A stretch of DNA of 64,000 nt from Epiperipatus broadwayi. Its lineage: Eukaryota; Onychophora; Udeonychophora; Euonychophora; Peripatidae. Below, in pieces: positions 1 through 14,252 of the stretch; within the stretch, counting starts at the first letter, position 1; each line of letters starts with the position of its first letter. The stretch is from positions 13,756,483 through 13,820,482 of the forward strand of contig JAQFVV010012402.1 in assembly GCA_028023455.1 (NCBI GenBank), written 5' to 3'. The notes under the pieces were generated by a model. It had not been told where the DNA came from and ran no database searches. It saw only the letters and a program-made list of their open reading frames with translations. The position numbers and the translations under genes were made by a program.

Positions 1-791
1 CTACTGACTCATTTTCTAAAAACATTCTGATTTCATTGTGACATTCCCAAAAGTGTATCAAAACTTTATGATAAGAGAATAAACTCTCGTGTTTGCTTTT
101 AATTTTTGAGAATAAAAAAGAAAACTGCTGTTAATTTAGTCCTAAATAAAATAAAAAATATCATTTTTGTATAAATTTTAGCACATATTTCATTTTCACT
201 ACTCTGAAACCAATACCTTTAATGTATAATATGGTAAAATTTGCTATTGGGGGGAGGGGTATTTTGCTTTGGAATAATTTAGCTACAAATCCGTTTGCCT
301 TTTCTGTCATTAACCTTGCACCATCTGTAACTACACACACTAATTTTAATAAGATTATATTTTATTAAAAGTCCCTAGATTTTTTAAAAAATATCTTCAT
401 TTGTAATTGTGTTATTAAGAGAGAAAGTATTAAACACATCTTCAGTCACTGATAGATTTCTATTGCAAACACAAATAAATATAGTCACTTGCATCTAATT
501 TCATCGACTGTGATTAAAAAAATAGAAGAATTTTACAATTTGAATTTAAGATTTTCACTAATGTTAGCGTAAATTTTATTAATTCTTTCTGCAACATACT
601 GAAAAAGTATTTCAGCAGTTTTCATCATTCATTGTTTAACAAATTCACCTTCAGTAAAATATTTTAAATATTTAAAAGTTACTAAATAAAATTAGTTTTC
701 ATTACACTTTTGCTGCCTTCGAAGTTTTTTTAAAAATACGGATTGTTGTTTCTGAAATACATCTTTAAAATTTTTTAAACTTTTATTTTAC

Positions 792-844
792 CTTGGGCCA
801 ACTGATGAGTACTGGTTCAGCACAAAATACCTATATTGAAGACC
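792..844 (+). ncRNA. decayed hammerhead core, family A
   Basis: CTGATGA at 802-808, helix II GTACTG-GTT-CAGCAC with one mismatch, and AAAA in place of GAAA (824-827). Loss of the G makes cleavage unlikely. It is a recognisable relative of the intact copies. Confidence 0.6.
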
Positions 845-1240
845 ATTTATCTTTTTCACATGCACGTGTTCGTGTGGATTGGTTGTATAAGATAGAGTAG
901 ATAGCTATAGGGATCTTGAAAGTCTGAGTTCAAATCTCTTCTAAATTACATTAAGTTCAGTATAGACAATATACTTGTATTTAAATATTACATATTCAGT
1001 CTGTATTCTGCACATCCCTCTTCTGATGCATTTAAATGGGCATAAGTTCTTATACATGAGGGGGCAGAGTGAATTAAAGTCAACATGGATATGACAATAA
1101 TATTGAAATCTGCAAGGGCTTTGAAAGTTCCTTCATCAGATTTTCAATGATATGGATGACTGAAGAGTTGGAGGATAAAGAAGATTGAAGCCTATCCATT
1201 AAAGTTTGAAGATTTGCTACCTTAATATAAACTCAGCACT

Positions 1241-1282
<42 letters not shown>

Positions 1283-1290
1283 GATATGAT

Positions 1291-1341
1291 GATCTTGACC
1301 AACTGATGAATGCTAAGCATGAAATACATTTACTGGAGAAC
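1291..1341 (+). ncRNA. hammerhead ribozyme core, family A
   Basis: CTGATGA (1303-1309), a short helix II ATGC-TAA-GCAT, GAAA (1321-1324), TACATTTA, then the helix I strand CTGGAGAAC. The upstream strand is GATCTTGACCAA. The core is intact. Helix II is shorter than in other copies, but the change is symmetric and keeps pairing (G-C replaced by A-T next to the core). Predicted cleavage lies after 1332. Confidence 0.7.
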
Positions 1342-1450
1342 TTTTATCCTTATTACGTGTATGTGGTCCATGTGTGTCAATTGTATATGGTGGAATGGAT
1401 AGCTGTAGGGAGCTTGAAAGTCTGAGTTCAAATCTCTTCTAAACTATATG

Positions 1451-4400
1451 TCATAATTATATTGATGCATTTCATAATAATGTTTAAAATTATATTCCTT
1501 GTTGATTCTGATATTTTATCTACTTGAAACTTTATCTCTTATTTTAAAAAAAGGTAATTTAACTTGACCAAAAACTTCTACTGAGCATTCTATTTTTATA
1601 TACGTTTTTTCTTAATACTTTTTAAAATGTGATATGATTTTTTTTGTTTTCCAGAAAATAATGATATAAATATAAGTAATTTAGATTAAGCAGTAGGTTA
1701 GTTGCCAATATATTTTTATTGCAAATGTATTTTTACATAAATTTTACTTCAATATTAAATGTTTTTCAAGGTTTGCTACAAACTAATTATTTGAAATAAA
1801 ATTCTAATTAAAACCTGAAAAATATTTTCAAATTTATCTGATGTAGATTCGAATTAGAACTTATATATACAATTGATTGCAACTATTATTTATATATTGT
1901 TTGAAAATAGTGACCACTTTAACAATGAAAATACAGTCATAAAACTCACAATCAATGCTACAATTTATATCTCAAATATAAAAAATATGTACTGAAGCAT
2001 AGGAAGCAACATAGTAATTCCTAAGATCATAATTTTATATCAGAATTAATCCTTCATTACTAAATAGTAGTTTATTATTTTATTTACATTATGTTAATTT
2101 TTTACTATTTATATTAAGGATCAATCATATTAAATAATATATTGATTGCATATCACGTACCATGCTACAATCTGAGTTTAGAATCCAGAATAATTGTAAA
2201 TAGACTTATATGTCTTTTTTGGATAAAAAGTCAAAAGAACATCCATTTACCATTCTCTAAATAAGTGAGTATCTAATTATTATTGGAAGGTGAAATTCTC
2301 AGGCTAATACTGACTATAGAAATAAATACTTATGATTGTAATATGATGTGACTTTCACTTATAATGGGAGAGCTGTCCTACTCCAGAAAATGTTAATTTA
2401 TGGCTAATTTTACTTTTACAGTCATATTATTAAATATATTCATTGTAAAGGATTGTGAATGTATAATAAATATCTTATTTTGAATGGACAGAAACATTTT
2501 AACTTAATTGATTTTAAGATTAATTATTGTTATATGCCATCAAGTTGAATTTAATTATAGTGATTAAATGAGTACATTTTCCCAAAATAATCTATTAACT
2601 GTTTTTCCCCAAGCTACTCAAAGGCACATAACATTGTTGTGATAATATCTGGCTTTTCTGGTTCTTTCATCATATTCAAATTTTTTTCCAAACTTCAAAT
2701 TGATTTTTCAAAGAGTTCTTTAGGTTATATTTAGCGTATTGAATAACTCGATGTTCTTTTTTTTTTTATCTTCACATGAACTTTTAATATGATCTTTTAT
2801 ACAATCATATGGCCATGATTGACTATTAAAACTGAAAATTTTCATCACTGATTGCAAAATTGCAATCAAGTTATTTTTTTATAAACTATATATATATATA
2901 TATATAATGTACATATACATACAGTATTCAATTATTTAAAAAAAAAAAAAAATTTTTTTTATTCTTTTATATATACAGAGATTTATATGTATAGTTCTAT
3001 TATTATGAATAAGCAGTTCTTTTTATGATTTATTATATAATATTATTTTATTAAATAATATGTGTTAAATTTATTTAACTTTCATTTTGTTAAAATAGAG
3101 TAAATCAGAAAAGTGTGAAATAAAATTGTTATATTAGGAGATAAAAATTGTACACGTGTGAAACAATGAATAGATCGGTACAAACACAAAGATGCTTTTA
3201 CACTTATTTCTGATGGCTATAGATTCCAGCTTTGTTGATTATCTGTATCTTAAAATTATTTTACAAAAGAGGTGCTTTGATGTAGATGATAGCGATCAAT
3301 TTTAAGTCAAACTTGTGAAGCTTTGATTTTTTTTTTAGATAAAGATTTCCAGATGTTTTTCGCGATATAAACGATTAAAACAATTTTTTTAGGCAGTCAG
3401 TCTGAAATTTTTTTAAAGAGGCAGTTAATCATAAATTTTTTTAAAGAGTCAGTAATAAATTTCTTTAGAGAGATGATCAGTTAAATTATTATTATTATTT
3501 TGAGACTCAACTCAGTCGGTCCTTCCTTGTGATAATTCTTAAGCAGAAATGTAAGCTCGAATCTTTTTTTTTAAAAAAGAGAGTGAACGCTTTAATTCTT
3601 TTTTTTCACTCTTTGAAAGTTGAAAAAAAAAAGAGCAAATGAAATGTGCGTTTATATAAAGCAATTTTCAAGCAATATTAAAGAATAGGAGAGAAATGGA
3701 ACAAGATTGAATTTATTATAAGCTAGTAATAATTATAAAAATGATATTAACATATTTGGTTATGCATAAGAATATGCCTTTGCATTGCTAAACCATTTTT
3801 TCTGCTTCCTGATTAATACAGAAAGAGTCAAAATCGCTGATCTATCTATGAAATCATGTATCCAGTAATAACCAACAAAAATGATAAATTTTGAAGCCAA
3901 CCACGCAAGCTATATGGAATGCTTTGTTCCTAGTTCCTGTCTTATTAAAAGCTCACTGCCTTCAAACCAATGGAGAAGGGGAAATAGGAGAAAAAGAAGA
4001 TTTAAAACAGCTATGTAGAACCAAGTTTGAAGCCATAAATCAAATTTTTGTTGATTTACCTCAATCATCTAAAGTGTCAACAGCAATTATTTTTTTAGAG
4101 AAGAGAAACAAGCAAATCCACCGGTACCTACTTATTCAAAGTACTTATAATAACTTTTTTTTTTAAATGGTAGAAGGAAGCCAATCAACAGTGAATAATA
4201 ATGGACTTAAAAAAGAAACAAGCAAAGTCAATTGATTCAGCATTATCTTAAAAGTATCTGCAATAACTTTCTTTTTTTTTTTTTGTTGGTGAGCAAAGAA
4301 AAGCAGTCTAAAATTCAAATTCAGGACATTAATAAGAAGTAAAAAGTATACGGGTAAATATGAACTTTCCTTAACCGATTTTATTCTTTTACTTATTAAA

Positions 4401-6702
4401 AGTAAACCTTAATTTACTGGTCAAAGCAATTTTCTTTTTTTGATACAGAAACATTAAAGACTTGTTTATCTATAGTTATTTGCAATATCTCACAACATAG
4501 CACAAACATAGTTTAAATCTTTAAACTTAAATTTTTCATTATTTTTTTTTTATTATATATTGTAATGTTGAAATGTTTTTTTTTTTTTTATTTTATTAAT
4601 TGTTCTTCAGATGTTAATGATAATGAGCAACCTATAGATATATGCATTTATAATGTTTTTTATTTTTATTTTATCTTGTTGCATATTAAAAGTTAATATA
4701 TGTATTTTATTTTCTTTCACTATAAGGTTGCAAAAGAAAAAGATATTTTTATATATGTAATTTTTGGGTATACATTTTAAACATATATGTTAACATTACC
4801 GAATGCGTGAATGTGTAACTGCTTACCCAAACACATCAAAGAATAGGTTATATATGATTAGTTTAAAATAGTAAATTAAAAAGTAGGGCATTACATTTGA
4901 ATGGAAATGAAATAACATATACAAGTTACACCTGAAATTTATTTTATGATATGATAAGTAAGAAAAGTCTTAAATAAGCATTTATAGAATATGTATTTTT
5001 TTAATATTGAGTTAAAACAGCTTATTTTGAGATATCAAAAAGTGACAAACCTATATATTAAGTTTATTTGCTTATACTTATATAAATTTTTTTTTATTAA
5101 TTTTATATAAATTTTATATTAATAAACCATTTATTTAATTGTCGATTTGACTTTAAAGAAGGAAAGAAAGAGTAGTAGTGTTAATAAAATATAATTATAT
5201 ATCTTAATTGGTTTCCGAGTTATTATTAAGAATATTGTGTTTTTTGTTTTTTTGTCTTAATTCTATCATTTTAAATCAGCATCATTGCTCGCAGTTATTA
5301 AGTATTACTATTCATATATATTGAGCAATTACTTGCAAATATTAAGCGTCCGCAAAATAATAGGTAAACTAGAATGTTGATATTTAAGTATTTAAGGATT
5401 ATGCTTGAGAATAAACAAATTTTGATAATTATAGTTCAACATAGAAAGCTAAAATTGTGTTGTGTCCATTAATTTAGATCATCCTCATCAAAGATGGATA
5501 TCATGTTATTAGTTAAAAGTGTTTCAAATAATACTATATAAAAGTTATGATCGCCATCAATCATCATTAATAAATTATAATCATTAAACTTAATGTTTAG
5601 CGTAATGAATATATTTTAGTAAATAGGGGTTTATAGAAAATTGAATATTATGCGAAGATATTCATGATGATCAATCATCACCATTAGTATTATTAAATCC
5701 CAGTATGAAATATGATAATTTTAATAGAAGCCTATAAGTTTATAAAGATGAATTTATTGTTGTGAGTTTATTGATAAGCCATGGCTGGTATCATCATCAC
5801 TATTATAATCATTATTATGACATTACTATTATTATCATTATTATGATATTATTATCATCATCATCATTATTACCTTTATTGTGATAAATAATTTATTTAA
5901 ATGGCCATCAATATCAATAATGGTCTTCACATGCTTGTTTAGAAGCCATTAATAGGATTATACATGTCTGTTCATCAATATACGCTAATGAGCTAGCAAT
6001 GTCTATAAGAATCTTTGATCTATAGTATAAACTTTGGTAATATTGGGATCTTGTAATTTTATCAATATAGATAAAATGTAGGAATGTCATTTTGTTCAAT
6101 AGTCATCCAAGTCATGTGTAATAAATATGTACTGAATGAGTTTGAACTCAAGTACACTATAAATAGATACTTATCTAGATTGAAAACAATCTAGTGGCGC
6201 TCATGGGAAAACACATGTACTTAGCTAAACTGAATAAAGAGTAATATCATCCCTTTCCAATTTCATAATATTAGTTTTATAAAATATATTTTTTTATAAG
6301 TTGTCATGAATAGCACCAGTGTGTGCATATGACCATGAATGGTCTTATATATTTGGAAAGAAGGATAGGAAGGATTCTTTATTAGAAGAACCTAGTATTG
6401 GAGATAAGCATAAGGCACTCCAGGAATCTCACAGTGGGTACTTTTATTCAGTTGCTATGTTTAATATTATTTTTATTAGATGACAATGTCCAGTATGTTT
6501 TACTGTTTAAATGACTGCCCCAATATATAAATAAATACCAAGAATCTTTAATGCTGATATTTTCTTTGTCTATGCTATGATGAATTGAAATAGCTACAAA
6601 TTATAATTACAAATACATATTTATATTAACTGATAAATAATTGTTATAAATGGCAATTTATAAATAATTGTTACAAGTGGCAATTGATTTATTTAAATTG
6701 TT

Positions 6703-6705
<3 letters not shown>
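1451..6705. other. AT-rich DNA without recognised features
   Basis: Read on both strands. I see only short homopolymers, an (ATT/ATC)n patch at about 5797-5880 and an unrecognised 91-codon frame at 3891-4166. No splice-bounded exon, RNA gene or clear repeat copy was found. Confidence 0.5.

Positions 6706-6751
<46 letters not shown>
6706..6751 (+). repeat. (TA)n microsatellite
   Basis: About 23 dinucleotide units in otherwise featureless AT-rich DNA. Confidence 0.95.
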
Positions 6752-6754
<3 letters not shown>

Positions 6755-9700
6755 ACATTTTGGCTCCTTTAAAAAATATATGGCAATAAAAAATTGTTGA
6801 AGTCACAAAAATATAGTCAACATTTTCTTATTTCAAGTCCATATTGACCAACAGCAATTTTTTTCTTTTCTAACAATCATTTATCACAAAAAATATATCT
6901 TGTGTACAAATTTTATCAAATTCTGTAATCATAAAAATGTTTCAATATTTTGTTCTCATGCTTGAAATATTGGAGCTTATATCTATATTATAATAATGTT
7001 GAATGGATGTCTGTGAGTTCACACTAATAATTCATCATTCACAAGTCTATATCCAGTGACGTTTTTAAAATATCCTTTCTGACAATGAAAGCTATATCAT
7101 TTTTTAACTATGACATGAAAAATTGCATGTTTTTATTTAAAATCTCCTAAATCAAATTCATAATACATAACTTTTAAGGTATCATTGTCATTGTGTAAGT
7201 GATCTACTTCCATTTTAACTACACTGTTCCAATGAATTCTTTTTCCTGTCTAAAAACATTAAAAGAGACATCCAAATGACTTTCTCCACATATAATCACA
7301 CAGTATTGTATGTATATGACTTTTTGTCACTGATATATTGATTGCATTCAATCTAAGGGTCTAACATTCCAGAATTTAAGTAATCTCATTTGCTGCTATT
7401 TATATTTTGTTCTCCATTGTAGATATTAGTAATGAAATATTAAATTATAAAATAAAATGAAGAATGCTAGACAATATAGAAGCAATAACGATAAGAAAAA
7501 CTAACCTTTATGATTTCTAGAGTATAAAATGTGTGTAGTTTCAGAATAAAGTGAAAAGAATCAATAGATGAAGATTATACATAGGCATATTCAATAGTTT
7601 TGTCAAACTGGTAACCATAGTTGTGAACAGACTAATAGTGTATGAAAATGTTTGTTATTCTGCATTAGTTTTAAAATTAATCATTTAAGAATAAGATTAT
7701 TTAAAAATAAATTTAACATTTATGCCGTTTTAAATATTAACTAAAGCATTATTTTTTAAGTGTTCAATCATTTGCAATAAATTTGTATTCAATAATATAT
7801 TCTAACTGTAATATAAATTATGATTAGTCTAATACATAAGCAAAATAATATTTATTTTATGGGAGAAGGATTGCAATTATAGTTAATGAAAGGTTGATTC
7901 TAATTAGAAATTACTATATTGTTCTTTGAAAATTACTACAAATTATTTATGCTTAAAATAAAAATTATAGCATTGATTCTAATTTTAGTCACTACATTTA
8001 ATAGTAGCACTGACTAAATTCCATCACTTTTTTTCCAAAAAAAATAAAATAAAATACAGATTATGATTTTATTCTTTATTAATATTATTATTTAACATCA
8101 ATATTTAACTTGCACTCACTATATTTTATTTCTTCATTAACTGATCCATAACAATTATCAATAGTTTTTTTTTTTTTATTACAGATGCTATATTTCTGCT
8201 TTAAAGCTTTATTTTACACTTAATTCATAAATCATATACATTAGACTCTTATAAGAGTTTCAAAAATGATCATAATAAAGTATAGTTTGTCTATGATGAA
8301 AAATTCAAGTTCTATTTTTTCTGCATATTAAATATGTCAGTAACTATTTCATAAAATGCAACTTTTTTCTTTAACATATATTTAATTGTAGTACAGCAAG
8401 TTTATTGTTAAATAAATAATTAATACTTTTTCAGAATATTGTATTTTTTTTATATTACATATGCTCATTTCTGCCAGATTTTTAGTGATATTTTGTTCTT
8501 TTTTATGAAAGTGAGCCTTTTAGATGCTTAATAATTTAGATCTGAGATTTTTAACACATGACATCATTTGGTACTGCTTCAATTTTATTTATCATTTTAT
8601 ATATAAAATACATAAATGAGATTACTGATATTCTATTGGTTAATTTTAAGCATTTTCCAGATGTGATATGATTTATATATGTGCATATATGATTTTGTAA
8701 ACTAAAAGTAGTATATTCATCTGCCATAACCACAATTAGGACTTGATCTGTGCTGAGTATATTAACAAATTAATTCTGGTTTTAAAAAATCTTAGAATTT
8801 TTTTCTCAAGTAGCAGACCATAGTACCAATCATCCATTATTGGTTAGTAAATTGGTATATAAATATTTTTAACTAGAGTATAAAAGTTTTCTGCTCACCA
8901 TCTTATAAGTGCTAAGCTTGGTAACATCTACTTTACTATTTCTATGAGTAGTTCTTAAATAGATTCTTTGCGTAATATGTACTATTTGAATGGTGCTCTC
9001 CTCTCCCCTCTGCTCTCTCACTCATCTATCTGTCTATATAAAACAATATAAATCTTAGTTTTTCAGAAGAATGTAAAAAAAGAGAAAGCATTCCTCATCA
9101 AACAAATAAATTGCCAGATGATAAGGAATTTAATGTTTTTCTGTTTCTTTTTTTGTTTTATATTCCTGATAAAAATAATTAGATATCAATTTACTCATCA
9201 AAAAATTGATTATCTAGTTAATATTGCTATGGGAGAAATAACTTAAAATCTTGAGATTGTTTGAAACCCAAAAAAAATTCTGAAGATACTGCTAAAGCTA
9301 TTATAGCATCAACTAAAATATTTAAAGATAACTTTCTGAAAGGGTGATTGCAAGAAAACAATTTTAGTAATATCAGCTTAGGAAATCAAAATTTCAAAGA
9401 GCTTAATTTTATAAATTAGCGTTTTACATTAAAAAAGATTTATATATTTAGAAATTTTTAGTATATAAAACTTGTTAGATTAATTTTGTAAAAATATAGC
9501 AAATTTGAAAATAATGTTTAAGTTATAATAAATAAATGTGCCAATAATCATTGTTTCATCACATTGAAATCAGTCCACTTGATGACAATAAAAATTATTG
9601 TATGTCCGATTTTTAATTTATGTAGACAGATTCGAAAATGTTTATTGAAATTGGCTTTTAATTTTAGAGATTGCTTTTTTAAACACAATATTACATAATT

Positions 9701-9805
9701 TTTTCTGCTTACTTTTTAGTCTATTATAGATTATAATGCAATTCTACATTACCAGATTAGTTTTAATATTGGGTATTTTCAATGAAAAGTGAGATATGCA
9801 CTGTC
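6752..9805. other. AT-rich DNA without recognised features
   Basis: No protein motif, tRNA or family A-C repeat is visible. Open frames stay at or below 60 codons. Confidence 0.5.
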
Positions 9806-10400
9806 ATATCTATCACCCATCTTTTCTTAGTTTATATTATCCAAGCTGATAATCTGAGATTTAAAAACACCCTAAGATTTTGAACTCAAATAAGTGCATG
9901 AACAGTAATTTAGACCTGATACTACATCAGCAACTATATATTTTAATGATCTCAGTTCTATGTCAATTGCAGGCTTCTCTTGTAAGGATGGTCTATACCA
10001 AACAAAGCATCGTTTCTGCTTTCTTTTAATATTCGCAATAAAAACAATAATTCACTATATTCCAGACCCATTTATTTCAAGTTTGAAGAATCACAGACTA
10101 TCAAATAGTATTGACCAAATCTATATACCAGACAAGTTTCTAGTTGTAAATTATTTTTAGGGAGCAGGATTTGCATTCATATATCTAACAGCCACATTTT
10201 ATTTGTAATATCTAAGCTAACAACCTGAGATATAAAAACATCTTAATACTTTGAATGCAAGATATTGTTTTACATTTATATAAGTCAAACACTAGATTAA
10301 TAATTACATGCTTTAGTAACCTCAATTGTATATGTTAAGCCTTTGGCAACGATAGCATATATCAAATAAAGTTATGATTAGAAAAACCTGGATTAAATTT
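9806..10400. repeat. old tandem duplication, period about 371 bp
   Basis: Segments from 9806 and 10177 align through 'CTGAGAT.TAAAAACA.C.TAA.A.TTTGAA' and 'ACCTCA.TT.TAT'. They are diverged. The 66-codon open frame at 9960 lies in it and is incidental. Confidence 0.45.
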
Positions 10401-10538
10401 GAAAAGATAGTCATCCATCAATAAATTGATATTTTCAAGTATATGTATTCATAAAATTAAATAATTAGCTACTACTATACTATAAAGGGAAGTTTAATTA
10501 TTTACAAACAGTTGCTTTGGGTGAACGTGCACCATAGT

Positions 10539-10574
<36 letters not shown>

Positions 10575-11705
10575 AGTGGGTGTGTCTGAGAGCATGTATA
10601 TAAGTAGTATGTCGATTGTTATAATGAATTTAAGTTTTATTTTTATTATTTTTTATCTTTAGGCATCTTTAAAGCATCTTGTAAAATCAAAAAATAACGT
10701 TTGGTGCCAGTGATGAAATTAAGTTTTTTGGGCTCTGTAATCATGCATCACTTTTTATGATCATGTTGAAGTAGGGCCCCTAGGCTTTGACTACTCTTTT
10801 TATATGATAGCTATGCCCTACTTATAATACTGCTCCTGCTTTGAAACAAAACACATGTTAATTTATGTGATTATTAAAATTGAAATTAATAATAAATAAA
10901 AACTAATAGAAATTTTTTAATTTGCTCATTAAATATTACAAGTGTGCTTACAAATATACATATATAATTATTAGTATTTAGCTATTTTCTGAAATATTAA
11001 GATAATTCAAATTCTTTGAATTTAACTAAGAAACTGTTTTTAAAATATGATGTGAAATAAAACAACAAAATGATATTTTTTTTATTTACATATAAATTAG
11101 ATTAAATTCTTCAATAATATAGGTTATTGAACTGGATGAATTGTTTTTATCAATAATAATCATCCAAACAGGATAAGGGTCTTTGATAAATATAGTAAAT
11201 GCTTGCTAGGCTTAATTTATTTATCTTTTCTTGAATGTATTTTTTATGAATATATTTGATAAGATTATATATATATTATATTATATATAATTTAAAAATA
11301 GGCTTTTTTTATTAATTAATAAAAGATATTAAGCTTATATTAGTCAGTAGATAAATGATTTGCTGCTATTTATATCAGTCATATGTAATATTTGTAATTT
11401 TATGATCCAATCATCTTCTATTTCAATGCTATTCCATCTAAAATACATACACAATTACAATAAAATTAATGGGATACAGAGATTTAAAAATGTTATTTTA
11501 ATTTAATTAAATTATTTAATACACAATATCTTTTTACTTTTAAAACATTAATCACTATTCTTACTTTTAACATAATCATTATTGATGAAATATGTGATTA
11601 CATACTTTATATTACTTTAGGTGTATAATATCTATTACACATATACATATTATACTTTAATTGATATTAAGAGAGTTAATAGTGCATATATATATATGTA
11701 TATAT

Positions 11706-11930
11706 TATAATTGAAATAATAAATTTAACGGTTTACAAACTATTATAAACAATCCTTAAATCCGCAGAAGTACTTGGTTAATTTCTTAAACCTGCCTCAA
11801 CTGCCTTTTTTTTTTTTAATTTAATGGCAGTTGAGGCAGGTTTAAGAAATTAACCGAAAGTACTTCTGCTGATTTAAGGATTGTTTATAATAGTTTGTAA
11901 ACCATTAAATTTATGATTTCAATTATAATT
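11706..11930. repeat. near-perfect hairpin element, about 100-bp arms
   Basis: The left arm 11706-11805 and right arm 11826-11927 are complementary with only a few mismatches. The loop is a T-rich stretch of about 20 bases. It contains no coding sequence. It is most likely a foldback MITE, and any transcript would form a long double-stranded stem. Confidence 0.75.
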
Positions 11931-12667
11931 ACAATTTTGTTTTAATTAACGGACATTTTATTTATTATATATATATCAGATTTAAAGAAAATTATATAGA
12001 AGTAGTGGAAAATTAATTAGGATATGAGTTGTAATGTTAAATTTAAACTGGTTTTATGAGTTATTGACACAATAAGGAAAAAAACTAACCAACATTTTAT
12101 CTACAAGTGCCCATCACTTCAAATTTATCAAGCTTTCATTATATCTATCACTAAGTCAGCCTCATTCATAATGCTTTTCAACACAGAGAGAATACTCTTC
12201 CCCAGCATTAGAACTATTTTTTTTCTATTCACTTTTTGGTTCTTTCTGCTTCACATAATCTCAAAAAGATTGCAAATCACATTTCTACAACAAGATAAAA
12301 TTAAAATTAGAGATCAAACCCTCATACCTCCAGGTATATATACAGCTATATAGAACTTAATAATCTTATCTAGACTATTGTAACCATTGGTCATTAAAAT
12401 TAGGATATGATTTTTGCTTTAATAACCAATACCTTTCATTAACCATATAGTTTCCTCAGTTTAAAATTCATGTATAATAAACCAACCACCCAATCAAACA
12501 CTAATTAGTATCACATGCACTTTGGGAAAAAATATTAATAGATCTTGATATGTATTTGAATAATCAGATCTGTAGTTAAACTTTTCACTTTCTTATTAAT
12601 TATATAGACATATTATTTATGAAATTTAAATAAATTTATTATATAAACACTAACTAAGTATATAGCA

Positions 12668-12852
12668 CTAAATGTATATGGATGTCTGAAAATTTTAGAT
12701 TTTCTACTTAATAGTTATACATTAGATAAAGTGCTGGACTTGTCCTGGTATTTTTAATCTAATGCTTGAATATCCTGGCATCTCACTGATGACGCCAGTA
12801 GCAGAAAATGGTCTGGGGTTGAGGATATTCTCAAAGCTTGTTAAGAGCTTAT
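12668..12852 (+). repeat. family B repeat with a hammerhead-like core
   Basis: Shares about 185 bp with 17418-17600. It contains GAATATCC (12768-12775), CTGATGA (12786-12792), GAAA (12804-12807), GTC (12811-12813) and GGATATTC (12823-12830). ATCTCA before the core can pair with TGGGGT after GTC (with wobbles), and GAATATCC with GGATATTC, as a two-part helix I would. Helix II is poorly paired, so it is probably a decayed ribozyme. Confidence 0.5.
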
Positions 12853-13562
12853 TTTGCGAGTTCTATATATAACATGAAAAGCACTTGTACATGTATGTGA
12901 GCATACACAAGAGTATAAAGTATTTATAGATTTACTTTTGGTAATTCTGTCTGTTTTGTTAATGTTTGATATTAATTTTTCATCACCATCATCATTATTG
13001 AAATTAAATTCAGTTAAGTGTGTGTGGCATTTGTGACCCTAAAATAAATAAAATAAATATTATGACCAAGAGATAATATTTTATTAGCATTGATCATTGA
13101 TAGTAGTTTATTATTGATCATCATCTAATTCCAGCATGTCAACTTTAGAATTACATCATAAATTAATGAATCTGATATTGTTAAGATACATAGTTAAAAT
13201 ATATAAACAATGATTTATTTAATGATTCTTGATAATAGTTATCTTTAAGAAAAATTACAATTAATAAATAGAAAATTACTTTTTGAGGGATTCAAAAAAG
13301 TACTATTATTAAAATAATAATTTTATACAATAAATAATTAGTAACAATGTTGGCAGAGAAGAAATATGTGTCAAAATTTTAAAAATTTGGTTATTCTTAA
13401 ATAGATTGGCAGGCCCTGGTCCTGAAGGGTTTTAGAAGTAAACAATGTAAAACCCTATTTGTTTTTGTGTGATTATTTGATAATGAAGATCTGACTTGTA
13501 TTAACGTTCAGGTTTGCTGAATATATTCCTTCTATTGGTCCAATGCATAAAAAATGATTTAA

Positions 13563-13564
<2 letters not shown>

Positions 13565-13618
<54 letters not shown>
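13565..13618 (+). repeat. (TA)n microsatellite
   Basis: Uninterrupted AT dinucleotides, about 27 units. Other such tracts are at 1243-1280, 6706-6751, 23546-23568, 29088-29147 and 45500-45519. Confidence 0.95.
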
Positions 13619-13621
<3 letters not shown>

Positions 13622-14112
13622 AAGTGAAAATAGGAACAGTTGAACTCCATTTAGTGGCTGATGAAACAAATGCAAGGTTAAATCTTCAATAATCAATAAA
13701 AACTAAACTCATTTTGAATATAGTACAAGTATCTTATATTATTTTCAATGTTTTAACGCCATAATATTCAACATATTGTGAAAAATAAAAAATTTTATGT
13801 GCTAATATATATATATTTATTTCATCAAAAAGTCTATATGTTTTAAATGTAAAGATTAACCATGAGATTAATCTGTAGGTATATGACATTTACTTTGCCA
13901 ATATTGAATATCTCAATACATTACAATGTTATTTCTTATTTTTACAATTAATGTATAAATGTTCTTGACCAAGTAGAATTAATCTATTATCTAATTAGTA
14001 GCTAATTACTAAAATAAAAAATACTTCTAAAACACCTAATTTAATCAAGAAAACAAAACAGCTCCCCAGATTACTACCAACTAGTGCAAGATAGAATTAT
14101 TAGTGATTGCTA

Positions 14113-14252
14113 GATGCATATATAATTCCTATTCTTAATATTTGAACCCCATCCTTAGACCAATTCTGTATTTTGTCTTTATAGGATACAAAATTCAAAA
14201 ACTGGTTTGAGGTTGGGGTTCAAATACTAAGGATAAAATTTATATATGTATC
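14113..14252. repeat. hairpin element, about 65-bp arms
   Basis: Arms 14113-14180 and 14184-14252 pair imperfectly (TATTTGAACCCCA against TTGGGGTTCAAATA), with almost no loop. The TTTGAACCCC part looks like a B box, which hints at an inverted pair of short SINE ends. Confidence 0.55.

Larger units (their letters stand above)
790..1450 (+). repeat. family A repeat, head-to-tail dimer with two hammerhead cores
   Basis: Two copies in the same direction: HHR cores start at 802 and 1303 (501 bp apart), each followed by the same tRNA-like block (about 883-940 and 1384-1440). Between them lies the family's upstream half (about 1031-1240) and a (TA)n at 1243-1280. Other family members (22200-22870, 28765-29060, 50597-50950) share both halves, which defines a repeat of about 350-500 bp. 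B-box-like sequence (GAGTTCAAATCTC) is seen in both copies. This layout, an HHR plus a Pol III-like block, resembles the Sm-alpha SINE-like retroposons of schistosomes. Confidence 0.75.

Noticed and set aside
3891-4166. 91-codon open frame with a hydrophobic start and mixed composition
   Set aside because: No known motif, no splice context and a poly-Phe end from a T-run. Not enough to call a gene.
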